Source: Lachnospiraceae bacterium (GTDB lineage: Bacteria; Bacillota_A; Clostridia; Lachnospirales; Lachnospiraceae). From it: 64,000 bases of DNA. Position 1 is the first letter of the stretch, and every line of letters begins with the position of its first letter. Below the pieces are notes generated by a model that did not search any database, was not told the DNA's origin, and saw only the letters and a list, made by a program, of their open reading frames with translations. Positions 45,314 through 54,709 of this stretch are shown here, one piece after another. A program made the translations under genes and the position numbers. The stretch is from positions 1 through 64,000 of the forward strand of contig JAFQCI010000025.1 of assembly GCA_017416505.1 (NCBI GenBank), in the 5' to 3' direction.

Positions 45314-47500
45314 ATGTTAAAACCAGGAATGATGATAGGTGACCGTTATGAGGTCATTGAGGTAGTAGGCGCCGGCGGTATGTCGGTAGTTTACAAGGCA
45401 AAATGTCATAAATTAAATCGTTATGTTGCGATAAAAGTGTTAAAACCGGAATTTGGAGATGATACGAACTTTATTTCTAAATTTAGAATTGAGGCACAGT
45501 CCGCAGCAGGTCTTTCTCATCCGAATATCGTAAATGTATATGATGTAGGGGAAGACGAAGGAATTTATTATATAGTAATGGAACTGGTAGAGGGCATTAC
45601 ATTAAAAGAGTACATCCAGGAAAAGGGAAGAATTGAATTAAATCAGGCAATCGACTTTTCTTTACAGATAGCCTCTGCCATTGACACCGCTCATGAAAGC
45701 CATATTGTTCATAGAGATATCAAACCTCAGAATATTATTGTATCCAAGAATGGAAATTTAAAGGTTACAGATTTTGGTATTGCTAAGGCAGCTACTTCTA
45801 ACACCATAGCATCTACTGCCATGGGAAGCGTACATTATATTTCACCGGAACAGGCGAGAGGTGGATATAGTGATGAAAAGAGTGATATTTATTCTTTAGG
45901 TATCACAATGTATGAAATGGTAACAGGAAGAGTTCCATTTGAAGGGGAAAATAATGTTACGGTAGCATTGATGCATATTCAAGGGGAAATGATTCCACCA
46001 AGAGCATATTATCCGGACGATATTTCAGCGGGATTTGAGAAAATTATCTTAAAAGCAACACAGAAAAAGCCGGAAAGAAGATATCTGACTGCAAAAGCCA
46101 TGATTGGGGATTTAAAGAAGATTCAGGTAGACCCTGCATATGAGAATGTTGGGAAATTAAACCAGGGTGCTGCAGCTTTGGACGGTTCTACGAAAATGAT
46201 GACTCAGGATGAAGTAGGAAAGATTAAGAGCCAAATTCAACGTACCGAACCACAACCAAGAGTTTCTGTATTCCCGATTGAAACAAAAGAAGAGAAAGTG
46301 GAAGCAGGAAGTCACACAGAAAAAATAAATGAGACCAGAGTTCAGCCTTCTGTAACCCAAAATCAGAAGGGTTATTCTTCCACTCCAAAGGAAATTGAGG
46401 AGGAAGAAGAGGATGAGGTAGACCCAAAACTAATGAAATTAACAGTAGTTTTTGGTGTTGTAGTAGGAGTTCTTGCCATTATCCTTGTAGTATTGCTAAT
46501 TGGAAGTAGTGGAATTTTTAGTGGAAAGAAGAAGACAACTGCCACTACCACAACGGAATCAACCAAGAAGGTTAGTGTGCCTAAATTTGAAGGTTTGACT
46601 GTGGAAGAAGCCCAGGATTTAGCAGAAGAAAAAGATATCAAGATTACCATTACCTATGTTGAGTCTGATACAGAAGAGGGAGATATTATCTTATCTCAAA
46701 GTGTAAAAATGGGAGAAGAAATTGATGCAGATGAGGAAGTGGAATTAACTGCAAGTGCCACTAAGAAATTAGTGAAAGTCAGCAGTGTGATTGGTTTAAC
46801 AGAATCTCAAGCGAAAGCAAAATTAGAGGATGAAGGTTTTGAAGTAAAACGTGAATACTTAAATGATGATGAAGCTGAGATTGATACCGTATTTAAACAG
46901 TCACCGGAAGAAGGAACAGAGGTTCAGGAAGGTGAGACCATAACCATTTATGTATGTATTGGAAAAGACATTGAAGAAGTGGAAGTAAAGAGTCTTAAAG
47001 GTATGACAGTTTCTGAGGCTACGGAAAAGTTAAAAGCAGATGGTTTGGAAATTGGTGAAATTACAGAAGAATTCAGTGATGTAGAAGCTGGAAAGATTAT
47101 TTCACAAAGCTATACCCAGGGACAAAAGGTTCCGGAAGGTACTAAGATTGATGTTTGTGTAAGTAAGGGACCAGAAGAAAAAATCATAACTTACAATGTA
47201 TCTTTCAGTGGAAATTTAAAACTGGTAGAAAGTGAATTAGCAGAAACCGTGACTGCGGTAAATGTAAATATTATTTATCGTCAAACCAGTGGGAATACGA
47301 CCGTAGACCATAAGATTTATTCTAAAACAAATGTTAGTGCACAAGGATTTTCTGTGGATATGTCAACCGTTGAAAGTCTGACAGGTTTGCAGGATGCTGG
47401 AGGAGAATTGATTATTATGATTACGGATGTAGATTCCGGTGATGCAGTTGCTTTCGATAAGAGTGGAATTGTAAAAAATACAGAAACGGTGCAACAATAA
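45314..47500 (+). CDS. prkC: PASTA-domain Ser/Thr kinase (PrkC type)
   Basis: About 728 aa. Cytoplasmic kinase domain (about 10-275) with GAGGMSVVYKA, catalytic Lys in YVAIKVLK, HRDIKPQN, DFGIAKA and the SPEQARGG activation region. Membrane helix near 375-397. Three PASTA repeats (about 420-625; VPKFEGLTVEEAQDLA, VSSVIGLTESQAKAKL, VKSLKGMTVSEATEKL) bind muropeptides outside. A further ~95-residue beta-rich end has no repeat. ATG 45314 is chosen behind GGGAG; the longer frame overlaps stp. Confidence 0.95.
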   Translation: MLKPGMMIGDRYEVIEVVGAGGMSVVYKAKCHKLNRYVAIKVLKPEFGDDTNFISKFRIEAQSAAGLSHPNIVNVYDVGEDEGIYYIVMELVEGITLKEYIQEKGRIELNQAIDFSLQIASAIDTAHESHIVHRDIKPQNIIVSKNGNLKVTDFGIAKAATSNTIASTAMGSVHYISPEQARGGYSDEKSDIYSLGITMYEMVTGRVPFEGENNVTVALMHIQGEMIPPRAYYPDDISAGFEKIILKATQKKPERRYLTAKAMIGDLKKIQVDPAYENVGKLNQGAAALDGSTKMMTQDEVGKIKSQIQRTEPQPRVSVFPIETKEEKVEAGSHTEKINETRVQPSVTQNQKGYSSTPKEIEEEEEDEVDPKLMKLTVVFGVVVGVLAIILVVLLIGSSGIFSGKKKTTATTTTESTKKVSVPKFEGLTVEEAQDLAEEKDIKITITYVESDTEEGDIILSQSVKMGEEIDADEEVELTASATKKLVKVSSVIGLTESQAKAKLEDEGFEVKREYLNDDEAEIDTVFKQSPEEGTEVQEGETITIYVCIGKDIEEVEVKSLKGMTVSEATEKLKADGLEIGEITEEFSDVEAGKIISQSYTQGQKVPEGTKIDVCVSKGPEEKIITYNVSFSGNLKLVESELAETVTAVNVNIIYRQTSGNTTVDHKIYSKTNVSAQGFSVDMSTVESLTGLQDAGGELIIMITDVDSGDAVAFDKSGIVKNTETVQQ

Positions 47501-48378
47501 TGACAGGAAAAATCATAAAAGGAATTGCAGGATTTTATTATGTTCATATTCCGGAACAGGGAATTTATGAATGTAAGGCGAAGGGCGTTTTTCGAAATAA
47601 AAAGATAAAGCCTTTGGTTGGAGATAATGTTGAAATCGAAGTATTAGATGAAGAAAAAAAGATTGGTAACATGATAGATATTAAAGAGAGGACGAACCAG
47701 TTGGTTCGTCCGGCAGTTGCCAATATTGACCAGGCATTGATTATATTTGCCACCTTACATCCCAATCCTAATTTTAATCTGTTGGATAGATTTTTATTGA
47801 TTATGTCGAAGCAACAGGTTAAAACTATGATATGCTTTAACAAGATGGACATGGTAGATGAAAAAGAGATTTGTGAATTAAAACAGCATTACGAAGCTTG
47901 TGACAATGAAGTGATTTTTACCAGTACTTATACCAAAGAGGGTATTGAAGTTTTAAAGGAAAAGTTAAAGGGAAAGACAACTGCTCTGGCAGGGCCTTCT
48001 GGTGTGGGAAAATCCTCTATATTAAATGCACTGGCTTCAGATATGGTGATGCAGACCGGTGAAATTAGCGAAAAAATCAAACGAGGAAAGCATACTACAA
48101 GACATTCGGAATTGATTCACATTGAAGGAAATACTTACATTATGGATACGCCGGGATTTAGTTCTTTATATATTGATGAATTTGAAAAAGATGAGTTAAA
48201 AGATTATTTTACGGAGTTTCTTGAGTATTCGAAGTACTGTAAGTTTTCGGGATGTGTTCATATCAGTGAGCCGGATTGTAAAGTAAAAGAGGCATTATCA
48301 GAGGGTAAAATTAGTATAATCCGTTATGATAATTATTTGGAAATGTATCAGGAATTAAAAGAAAAAAGGAGATGGTAG
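47500..48378 (+). CDS. rsgA: Ribosome small-subunit GTPase RsgA
   Basis: 292 aa, circularly permuted GTPase: G4 (CFNKMDMVD) comes before G1 (GPSGVGKSS) and G3 (DTPGF). The N-terminal OB fold and C-terminal zinc knuckle (CKFSGCVH...DC) are intact. Assists late 30S assembly. ATG overlaps the prkC stop by one base. Confidence 0.95.
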   Translation: MTGKIIKGIAGFYYVHIPEQGIYECKAKGVFRNKKIKPLVGDNVEIEVLDEEKKIGNMIDIKERTNQLVRPAVANIDQALIIFATLHPNPNFNLLDRFLLIMSKQQVKTMICFNKMDMVDEKEICELKQHYEACDNEVIFTSTYTKEGIEVLKEKLKGKTTALAGPSGVGKSSILNALASDMVMQTGEISEKIKRGKHTTRHSELIHIEGNTYIMDTPGFSSLYIDEFEKDELKDYFTEFLEYSKYCKFSGCVHISEPDCKVKEALSEGKISIIRYDNYLEMYQELKEKRRW

Positions 48379-48379
48379 C

Positions 48380-49066
48380 ATGAGCAGAGAATTGATTTTA
48401 TCACCGTCTATGTTGTCCGCAGATTTTGCATGTCTAGGACAAGAATTAGATAAGATTGTAAAAGGCGGGGCAAAGTATATTCATATCGATGTGATGGATG
48501 GAGCCTTTGTTCCTAACATTTCTTTTGGAATGCCGGTTATGAAGTCTTTAAAGAAATGGAAAGAATCAAATCAGGCAGATTTAATTTTTGATGTGCATCT
48601 TATGATAGAAGAACCTGCACGATTCTTAAATGATTTTAAGGAAGCAGGGGCAGATATTATTACAGTTCATGCTGAGAGTACCAAACATTTAAACCGAACC
48701 ATAGCAGCTATAAAAGAAGCAGGGATGAAAGCAGGAGTTGCCTTAAATCCGGCTACTCCTTTGTCTGTACTTGATTATGTTATGGATGACATTGATATGA
48801 TTTTGATTATGAGTGTAAATCCGGGTTTTGGAGGTCAGAGTTTTATCCCTCAAACCATGCAGAAGCTAAAAGATACCAAAGCCATGATTGGTGACAGGGA
48901 GATTGATATTCAGGTGGATGGTGGTGTAAACCTTAAAAATGCAAAGGATATCATTTTGGCAGGAGCCAATGTTTTAGTTGCAGGTTCTGCTGTTTTTGGA
49001 AAGAATACTTTGGAGCAATGCAAAGCATTTCAGGATTTATTTGAGGATGTAAAACAATGCATATAG
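48380..49066 (+). CDS. rpe: Ribulose-phosphate 3-epimerase
   Basis: 228 aa. LSPSMLSADFACLG, HIDVMDGAFVPNISFG, DVHLMIEEP, MSVNPGFGGQSFIP and QVDGGVNLKNA are the metal and phosphate sites of the TIM-barrel. Interconverts ribulose- and xylulose-5-phosphate. One base after rsgA. Confidence 0.96.
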   Translation: MSRELILSPSMLSADFACLGQELDKIVKGGAKYIHIDVMDGAFVPNISFGMPVMKSLKKWKESNQADLIFDVHLMIEEPARFLNDFKEAGADIITVHAESTKHLNRTIAAIKEAGMKAGVALNPATPLSVLDYVMDDIDMILIMSVNPGFGGQSFIPQTMQKLKDTKAMIGDREIDIQVDGGVNLKNAKDIILAGANVLVAGSAVFGKNTLEQCKAFQDLFEDVKQCI

Positions 49067-49728
49067 CACTGGTTTTAAATGGAACGATCGAGGAAGGCTT
49101 TCTGTTAGAATTTCAAGAACGAGAATCCGTCGATTACTGGATAGCAGTGGACGGAGGAATCAGATATTTTACTAAAAATCTTTCGCCGGATTTGTTTATG
49201 GGTGATATGGATTCTTGTGGTGTTATAAGAAAAGATATTTTGACAGGGCAGGAGGAAGTCTGGAAAGAAAGCTTCCACTTATCCGAAGATAAGATAATAA
49301 AATTTCCTTGTGAAAAGGACGAAACCGATTCGGAACTTGCTGTAAAGAAAGCTATCTCTTTAGGAGCGGATAAAATTACGATTCTAGGATGGAATGGCAG
49401 CAGGATGGACCATGTATATGGTAATATTACCTTGCTTTATTATGGATTGAAACATCAGATACCCATAGTGTTAGAAGATAAAAATAACCGAGTATTTATG
49501 GTGAAAGAAGAGGTTTTAATTTTTAAAGACAGATTCCCGTACCTTTCTTTGTTTTCCTGTAGCGAGGAAGTGAAAGGGTTAACATTAAGAGGAGTTAAGT
49601 ATGAAGTTACGAATTTTACTTTAAAAAAGGAAATGGTACGAGGTGTTAGTAATGAGATTACAGAAGAAAAGGCTTGTATTTCCTTTGAAAATGGACAACT
49701 GTTGGTGATACAAAGCAAAGAAGAATAG
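49057..49728 (+). CDS. thiN: Thiamine pyrophosphokinase
   Basis: 223 aa. WIAVDGGIRYF, FMGDMDSCG, KDETDSELAVKKAI and LGWNGSRMDHVYGNI match ThiN; the C-terminal beta domain is SFENGQLLVIQS. Makes thiamine diphosphate from thiamine. Overlaps rpe by ten bases, as in other Firmicutes. Confidence 0.93.
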   Translation: MHIALVLNGTIEEGFLLEFQERESVDYWIAVDGGIRYFTKNLSPDLFMGDMDSCGVIRKDILTGQEEVWKESFHLSEDKIIKFPCEKDETDSELAVKKAISLGADKITILGWNGSRMDHVYGNITLLYYGLKHQIPIVLEDKNNRVFMVKEEVLIFKDRFPYLSLFSCSEEVKGLTLRGVKYEVTNFTLKKEMVRGVSNEITEEKACISFENGQLLVIQSKEE

Positions 49729-49752
49729 AAAACAAAGGAGATGTAAAAGAAT

Positions 49753-50850
49753 ATGAAATTAGGAATTGTAGGATTACCAAATGTAGGAAAGAGTACGTTA
49801 TTTAATTCATTAACAAAGGCAGGAGCGGAGTCAGCTAATTATCCTTTCTGTACCATTGACCCTAATGTAGGTGTAGTTATGGTACCAGATGAAAGATTGA
49901 ATAAGTTGACAGAAATGTATCATTCTCAAAAGACAGTCCCTGCTGTTATTGAATTTGTGGATATTGCAGGTTTGGTAAAGGGAGCATCCAAAGGTGAAGG
50001 TCTTGGAAACCAGTTCCTTTCCAATATCAGAGAAGTAGATGCTATTGTACACGTGGTACGTTGTTTTGAAGATTCCAATATCATTCATGTAGATGGTAGT
50101 GTAAATCCATTAAGAGATATTGAAACTATTAACTTTGAATTGATTTTCTCTGATATCGAAGTGTTAGACCGTAGAATTGCCAAGGCAGTAAAGGGTGCTA
50201 AGAATGACAAGACTCTTGCAAAAGAAGTAGAATTATTAAATAAAATCAAAGCCCATTTGGAAAACGGAAAGTTAGCTAAAACTTTCACCACAGAGGATGA
50301 GGACGAATTAGAGTGGTTAAAATCCTATAATTTATTAACCTATAAGCCTGTTATTTTTGCTGCTAATGTAGTGGAAGATGATTTGGCAGATGACGGAAAG
50401 AGCAATGATTATGTAGAGCAGGTAAGAAATTACGCTAAGGAATTTGACTGTGAAGTATTTGTTGTCTGTGCCCAGATTGAACAAGAAATTTCTGAATTAG
50501 ATGAGGAAGAAAAGAAGATGTTTCTGGAAGAATTGGGACTTGCAGAATCTGGATTAGAAAAATTAATCAAGGCAAGTTATTCCCTGCTTGGTCTTATCAG
50601 TTATCTTACTGCTGGTGAAACAGAAACAAAAGCATGGACGATTACGAAAGGAACTAAGGCACCAGGAGCGGCAGGAAAGATTCACTCTGATTTTGAAAGA
50701 GGATTTATTCGTGCAGAAGTAGTAAGCTATGAACATTTGATTGAAAATGGAAGTATGGCGGCTGCAAAAGAAAAAGGTCTGGTTCGTTCTGAAGGAAAAG
50801 AATATGTGGTTCAGGACGGAGATGTTATCTTATTTAAGTTTAATGTATAA
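49753..50850 (+). CDS. ychF: Redox-regulated ATPase YchF (OLA1 family)
   Basis: 365 aa. P-loop [12 protein letters not shown] at residues 5-16, [20 protein letters not shown], the G4-like NVVED and C-terminal TGS/UBL domain ([18 protein letters not shown]). Obg-related but hydrolyses ATP. Own RBS GGAG before ATG 49753. A perfect hairpin follows the gene. Confidence 0.96.
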   Translation: MKLGIVGLPNVGKSTLFNSLTKAGAESANYPFCTIDPNVGVVMVPDERLNKLTEMYHSQKTVPAVIEFVDIAGLVKGASKGEGLGNQFLSNIREVDAIVHVVRCFEDSNIIHVDGSVNPLRDIETINFELIFSDIEVLDRRIAKAVKGAKNDKTLAKEVELLNKIKAHLENGKLAKTFTTEDEDELEWLKSYNLLTYKPVIFAANVVEDDLADDGKSNDYVEQVRNYAKEFDCEVFVVCAQIEQEISELDEEEKKMFLEELGLAESGLEKLIKASYSLLGLISYLTAGETETKAWTITKGTKAPGAAGKIHSDFERGFIRAEVVSYEHLIENGSMAAAKEKGLVRSEGKEYVVQDGDVILFKFNV

Positions 50851-50856
50851 GGATTG

Positions 50857-50876
50857 AACGAAAACAACTTTTCGTT
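50857..50876 (+). other. Perfect 8-bp hairpin after ychF
   Basis: AACGAAAA (50857-50864) and TTTTCGTT (50869-50876) around CAAC. No long T-tract follows, so it is either a weak terminator or an mRNA 3'-end stabiliser between ychF and lgt. Confidence 0.5.
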
Positions 50877-50926
50877 TGATTTATGCAAGGCATTTGGCAT
50901 TGCATTGAGAAAGGATGTTAGTCATT

Positions 50927-51790
50927 ATGGATATTCGATTTCCAAATCTGGGGTGGATATTTGAGAATGTGCCAGATGGTTTTACTATCTTTGGAATTGA
51001 AATAAAGTTATACGGGCTTATTATTTCTCTTGGATTTTTATTAGGTTATCTTAGTGCACATTATGAAGCAAAAAGAACAAAGCAGGATACAGAGTTATAT
51101 TTAGATTATGTGACTTACATGGTAATACCTGCGATTATAGGTGCAAGATTATATTATGTGATTTTTGCCTTTGATAAATATAAGGATAATCTTTGGGAAA
51201 TCTTTAATATAAGAGGCGGCGGTCTTGCTATTTATGGTGGTATTATTGCCTGCGTCATTACATTAATTGTACTTGCAAAGAAAAGAAAGCAAAATATGTT
51301 TCTTATGTCAGATACCTGTGCCATGGGTTTGTTAATTGGACAAATTCTTGGAAGATGGGGGAATTTCTTTAACAGAGAAGCTTATGGCGGCTATACAGAT
51401 TCTTTATTTGCCATGGCAATTCCTGTTCAGGATGCCCAGGTAGTCAATGAAGAACTTTTATCCCATTTGGTATATTTTGATGGGATTCCGTATATTCAGG
51501 TACATCCTACTTTTTTATATGAAAGTTTGTGGAATCTGGGTTTACTGATTCTTATCTTCTTCTATCGAAAACATAAGAAATTTCATGGCGAAATTACAGC
51601 CATTTATTTTTTGGGATATGGTATCGGTAGATTCTGGATTGAAAGTTTAAGACAGGACCAGTTGATTTTAGCAACCATAAATGGAGTGGCAATTCCTGTT
51701 TCCCAGCTGCTTGCAGCAATTATGGTTGTAGTATCTGTTGTATTTATAATTTACGGAAGAAAAAAGAAAAGAATTCAGCCTTGTGCTTAA
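50927..51790 (+). CDS. lgt: Prolipoprotein diacylglyceryl transferase
   Basis: 287 aa, about seven membrane helices. Key motifs: YGLIISLGFLLGY, RGGGLAIYGGIIA, GRWGNFFNREAYGG (the Lgt signature), HPTFLYES and GRFWIESLRQDQL. Transfers diacylglycerol to lipobox cysteines, so it modifies the lipoproteins at 7733 and 53743. ATG 50927 gives a ten-base spacing from AAAGG; ATG 50915 lies directly on it. Confidence 0.93.
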   Translation: MDIRFPNLGWIFENVPDGFTIFGIEIKLYGLIISLGFLLGYLSAHYEAKRTKQDTELYLDYVTYMVIPAIIGARLYYVIFAFDKYKDNLWEIFNIRGGGLAIYGGIIACVITLIVLAKKRKQNMFLMSDTCAMGLLIGQILGRWGNFFNREAYGGYTDSLFAMAIPVQDAQVVNEELLSHLVYFDGIPYIQVHPTFLYESLWNLGLLILIFFYRKHKKFHGEITAIYFLGYGIGRFWIESLRQDQLILATINGVAIPVSQLLAAIMVVVSVVFIIYGRKKKRIQPCA

Positions 51791-51793
51791 ATT

Positions 51794-51827
51794 AAAGGGA
51801 GTGTCTGTTTTTTGGACATTCCCTTTT
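51794..51827 (+). terminator. Rho-independent terminator after lgt
   Basis: GGGAGTGTC (51797-51805) pairs with GACATTCCC (51815-51823), one G-T pair, flanked by AAA and TTTT. Confidence 0.85.
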
Positions 51828-51895
51828 GTAATATCTCTTGGAAAAAATACATATATTGTATGGATGTTTGTGTATTTTTATTTAACGGAGGAATT

Positions 51896-52789
51896 ATGCG
51901 TACTGACAATTATGTAGTAAAATCTTTGGAGCTGCATTTATTTTTTTGCCGTATTATGAAAGAACATTCTTTGTTTTTAGAAGCTGGTTTTACCCCTGCC
52001 AATGCTTCTTGTTCAAATCAGTCTGAGGTTTACAAAAATGAATTTGAAAAAGTGTTATCTTTGGTAGTATCTTTAAGCAATGGGCTGGTGAGCCAGTCTG
52101 TATTGGCTTCAGGGGAAGTAGTAACAGAATTTACGTCACTGGCTGAAAGGCAAACAGAGCATTTTACCGGAATTTCCATAAATAACGAAATTACTGCAAG
52201 GCAATTACGATTAAATCCTTGTTTTCGTCAATGCAGTTATACCAGGGAAACTTATCGGCAGGTACAACAGATAAATCAAAAGGTTTTAAAATTATTGGAT
52301 GGATTGATTGCATTCAAGGAAAGCATTTTAAAGAATGTTTTGTGTTGTGAAATGTTTACCATGAATTATCCTTTATTGATTGAGCATATTATTAGGGAAG
52401 CGAAATTGTATCGGGAATATGTCTGTTGCCTTGAAAAAGAAGGTACCTTAACCAATGAGTCCATGCGAGAAGTAGAATGTTTTTGGAATCAGATTATGAT
52501 GGAACACGCATTGTTTATTCGTGGACTTTTAGACCCTTCTGAAGTAGAACTATTTGAAGCAGCAGATGGATTTGCTAAGGAATATTCGGCATTATTGGAA
52601 CAGTGCCATTGTGCAAGAGAACAAATATTACCGAAGGATGCTCTGGAGGAAACTTTGAAATTCCGGGATTTTAAGGCGGCAGGAACACAAGGAATTGAGC
52701 AATGTAAAATTCGTTCGGTCATACTTCCATTGCTTGCAGACCATGTATTACGAGAAGCAAATCATCACATTCGTTTGTTGAAATCCTAA
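51896..52789 (+). CDS. DUF2935 family protein (helical metal-binding-like)
   Basis: 297 aa, helical. Two related halves each carry the pattern WN/FW--IM-EH-LF-R--LDP (here FFCRIMKEHSLFLEAGF at about 16-32 and ECFWNQIMMEHALFIRGLLD at about 197-216) and a later LI-H-IREA (LLIEHIIREAKLY, LLADHVLREANHH). The conserved Glu/His suggest a ferritin-like or hemerythrin-like metal site; the family function is unknown. ATG 51896 follows GGAGG. Confidence 0.85.
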   Translation: MRTDNYVVKSLELHLFFCRIMKEHSLFLEAGFTPANASCSNQSEVYKNEFEKVLSLVVSLSNGLVSQSVLASGEVVTEFTSLAERQTEHFTGISINNEITARQLRLNPCFRQCSYTRETYRQVQQINQKVLKLLDGLIAFKESILKNVLCCEMFTMNYPLLIEHIIREAKLYREYVCCLEKEGTLTNESMREVECFWNQIMMEHALFIRGLLDPSEVELFEAADGFAKEYSALLEQCHCAREQILPKDALEETLKFRDFKAAGTQGIEQCKIRSVILPLLADHVLREANHHIRLLKS

Positions 52790-52810
52790 CATAAATGCGA
52801 AGATTTTAGA

Positions 52811-52838
52811 TTGCAAGAGGAAGGGATTGTGATAAAAT
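52811..52838 (+). promoter_or_regulatory. Promoter of the XRE-cupin regulator
   Basis: TTGCAA (52811-52816) and TAAAAT (52833-52838), 16 bases apart, about 40 bases before the ATG. Confidence 0.6.
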
Positions 52839-52878
52839 AAAGAGGTACAAATGATAAAAATCTTTGGAGGGTGATAGA

Positions 52879-53430
52879 ATGGATTATTTAAATAATAATA
52901 TCTCATTGAATTTGAAAAAGATAAGATTAGGACGAGGTATGAGTCTGGACCAGGCAGCAGAACAGACAGGGGTCAGTAAAAGTATTCTAGGACAGATTGA
53001 GCGTGGAGAAGCGAACCCCACCATTGGTACGATTGGTAAAATTGTAAGTGGCTTAAGAGTAGAACTAAGTGATTTGGTAAAAAATCCGGGTGAAGAAATT
53101 TATCTGGTAAAGAAAGAAAATCTGGTCCCTACTAAGATAATGGATGGAAAATACAGGGTTTATACTTATTTTCCTTATGAGAAAAACCGGGATTTTGAAA
53201 TATATATAATTGAAGTAGAACCAGAGGCAGAGTATGTTAGTGGCTCTCATGGTGAAAAAACCAAAGAGTATGTGTTGGTAAATGAAGGAACTTTAATGCT
53301 AAAACGTGAAGAGGAATCTTGCATTGTAAATAAGGGGGATGCCATTCGTTTTGATTCTGATGAGGAACATAGGTACATAAATGCCGGAGATACACTGTTG
53401 CAGATGGTATGTGTATTTTCTTATGTATAG
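52879..53430 (+). CDS. XRE-family regulator with C-terminal cupin
   Basis: 183 aa. Helix-turn-helix at about 9-64 (MSLDQAAEQTGVSKSILGQI, ERGEANPTIGTIGKI), then a cupin barrel (about 105-183) with GSHGEKTKEYVLVNEG and DAIRFDSDEEHRYINAGD. This class (PuuR/SutR-like) senses small ligands and usually controls neighbouring amino-acid or polyamine genes; here an amino-acid ABC transporter and an aminotransferase follow. GGAGG precedes ATG 52879. Confidence 0.92.
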   Translation: MDYLNNNISLNLKKIRLGRGMSLDQAAEQTGVSKSILGQIERGEANPTIGTIGKIVSGLRVELSDLVKNPGEEIYLVKKENLVPTKIMDGKYRVYTYFPYEKNRDFEIYIIEVEPEAEYVSGSHGEKTKEYVLVNEGTLMLKREEESCIVNKGDAIRFDSDEEHRYINAGDTLLQMVCVFSYV

Positions 53431-53472
53431 TTATGCCGGTGAGTCAGATTTGGAACATAATTTTAAACTTGT

Positions 53473-53561
53473 ACAATATAATGCACAAAAATCAAAGAAT
53501 AAACTACAAAAATGGTTAGAACACGAAAAAAGTGAAAAAGATATTGACAATATAATGCACA
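53473..53561 (+). repeat. Pair of 15-nt direct repeats, candidate operators
   Basis: ACAATATAATGCACA occurs exactly at 53473-53487 and 53547-53561. The second copy covers the end of the -35 box and the spacer of the promoter at 53544-53572. It is a plausible binding site for the regulator encoded just upstream. Confidence 0.55.
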
Positions 53562-53572
53562 TCGGTTATACT
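53544..53572 (+). promoter_or_regulatory. Strong sigma-A promoter for the amino-acid ABC operon
   Basis: Consensus TTGACA (53544-53549), 17-base spacer, TATACT (53567-53572). A perfect palindrome CTGTTGCAACAG (53583-53594) lies near the expected start of transcription. The 312-base gap 53431-53742 otherwise holds only the direct repeats, a short frame (53608-53634) and a terminator. Confidence 0.85.
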
Positions 53573-53636
53573 CTATTCATACCTGTTGCAACAGAGTAAA
53601 ATAGAATATGAATATGAATATGAGTACAAGGTAAAC

Positions 53637-53670
53637 AAAGGCGTTTTCTTAAAAAAGAAGCGCCTTTTTT
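53637..53670 (+). terminator. Leader terminator (attenuator) before the ABC operon
   Basis: AAAGGCG-TTTTCTT pairs with AAGAA-CGCCTTT around AAAA and ends in six T, between the promoter and the first gene. Transcription must read through it, so it probably regulates the operon. Confidence 0.75.
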
Positions 53671-53742
53671 CTTTTGGAAAAAAGGAACTTTAAAAGAAAG
53701 ATGTCGTAAGAAAGTGGTACTTGTATAAGGAGGATGATTTTT

Positions 53743-54606
53743 ATGTTAAAGAAAAGATTATTAGGATTGGTTATGACAGGAGTTTTGGTATTAGGAACGC
53801 TTACGGGATGTGGGAAGTCTGAAAGCAAGAAGGATGATAATGTATTAAGAGTAGGAATGGAATGTGCCTATGCACCATTTAACTGGACCCAGGAAACAGA
53901 AGAAGTTGCCAATGGTGATACGGCAGTAAAGATATACGGAAGTGATTATTATGCTTATGGTTACGATGTTATGATGGCGAAGAAACTGGCAGATGAAATG
54001 GGCATGGAACTGGAGATACATAAGGTAGAATGGGATTCCATCGGTATGGCAATGGATGCAGGGGAATATGACTGTATTATCGCCGGAATGGGAAAAACGG
54101 CACAAAGAGAGCAGTCTTATGCCTTTACAGAACCATATTATTATAGAGATAACTGTATTGTAGTTAAGAAGGGCAGTGAACTTGAAAATGTTACCGGTTT
54201 ATCTCAGTTGGCAGGAAAAAATGTAGTAACTACCACACAGCTTAGTACCGGTTGGGTAAACATTTTAGACCAGATTCCGGATGCTGAGTTTGGTTCCAAT
54301 TATGCAACTACAGCAGAATGTTTTATGGCAGTAAGCAATGGTGTAGCAAATGTTGCCGTTATCGATGTGCCTACAGCAGAATCTGCAGCGATGACCAATG
54401 ATGATTTAGTAGTTATTATATTAGATGAAGAGGATGGCTTCGTTGGTGATGAAGAAATGACCAATGTATGTATCGCAACTAGAAAAGATGATACAGAATT
54501 AAGAGATAAAATTCAGGAAGCTATGGATAATTTAGGCTGGAATGACAAGGCAGAAATGGATGAAATGATGGAAGAAGCAATGAAACTTCAACCAGCAGCA
54601 AATTAG
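53743..54606 (+). CDS. Amino-acid ABC transporter substrate-binding lipoprotein
   Basis: 287 aa. Signal peptide with lipobox LTGC (Cys near 24). SBP family 3 features: LRVGMECAYAPFNW, YGYDVMMAKKLADEMG, EYDCIIAGMGKTAQREQSYAFTEPYY split over lobe one, and VVTTTQLSTGW plus NGVANVAVIDVPTA in lobe two. Polar amino acid ligand; which one is not decidable. ATG 53743 follows AAGGAGG. First gene of the transporter. Confidence 0.93.
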   Translation: MLKKRLLGLVMTGVLVLGTLTGCGKSESKKDDNVLRVGMECAYAPFNWTQETEEVANGDTAVKIYGSDYYAYGYDVMMAKKLADEMGMELEIHKVEWDSIGMAMDAGEYDCIIAGMGKTAQREQSYAFTEPYYYRDNCIVVKKGSELENVTGLSQLAGKNVVTTTQLSTGWVNILDQIPDAEFGSNYATTAECFMAVSNGVANVAVIDVPTAESAAMTNDDLVVIILDEEDGFVGDEEMTNVCIATRKDDTELRDKIQEAMDNLGWNDKAEMDEMMEEAMKLQPAAN

Positions 54607-54626
54607 ATGAAAAAGTAAGGTTTGTG

Positions 54627-54696
54627 TTGAGAACGTCGCAAAGATACCTTTACTGTACATATAATTTTGGTACATTCTAAAATGAAACGTTCTCAG
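54627..54696 (+). promoter_or_regulatory. Long intergenic hairpin between binding protein and permease
   Basis: TGAGAACGT (54628-54636) pairs perfectly with ACGTTCTCA (54687-54695). A smaller TGTACA/GGTACA arrangement is in the loop. There is no T-tract, and the permease RBS follows at once. This is the usual place for an mRNA stabiliser that lets the binding protein be made in excess. Confidence 0.55.
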
Positions 54697-54709
54697 AATG
54701 GAGGATAAT

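Noticed and set aside
53381..53599. Open frame of 72 codons overlapping the end of the XRE-cupin gene
   Set aside because: Runs through the promoter and direct repeats of the next operon; no ribosome binding site.
53608..53634. Eight-codon frame MNMNMSTR as a leader peptide for attenuation
   Set aside because: No ribosome binding site and it arises from a short ATGAAT repeat; kept only as a remark.
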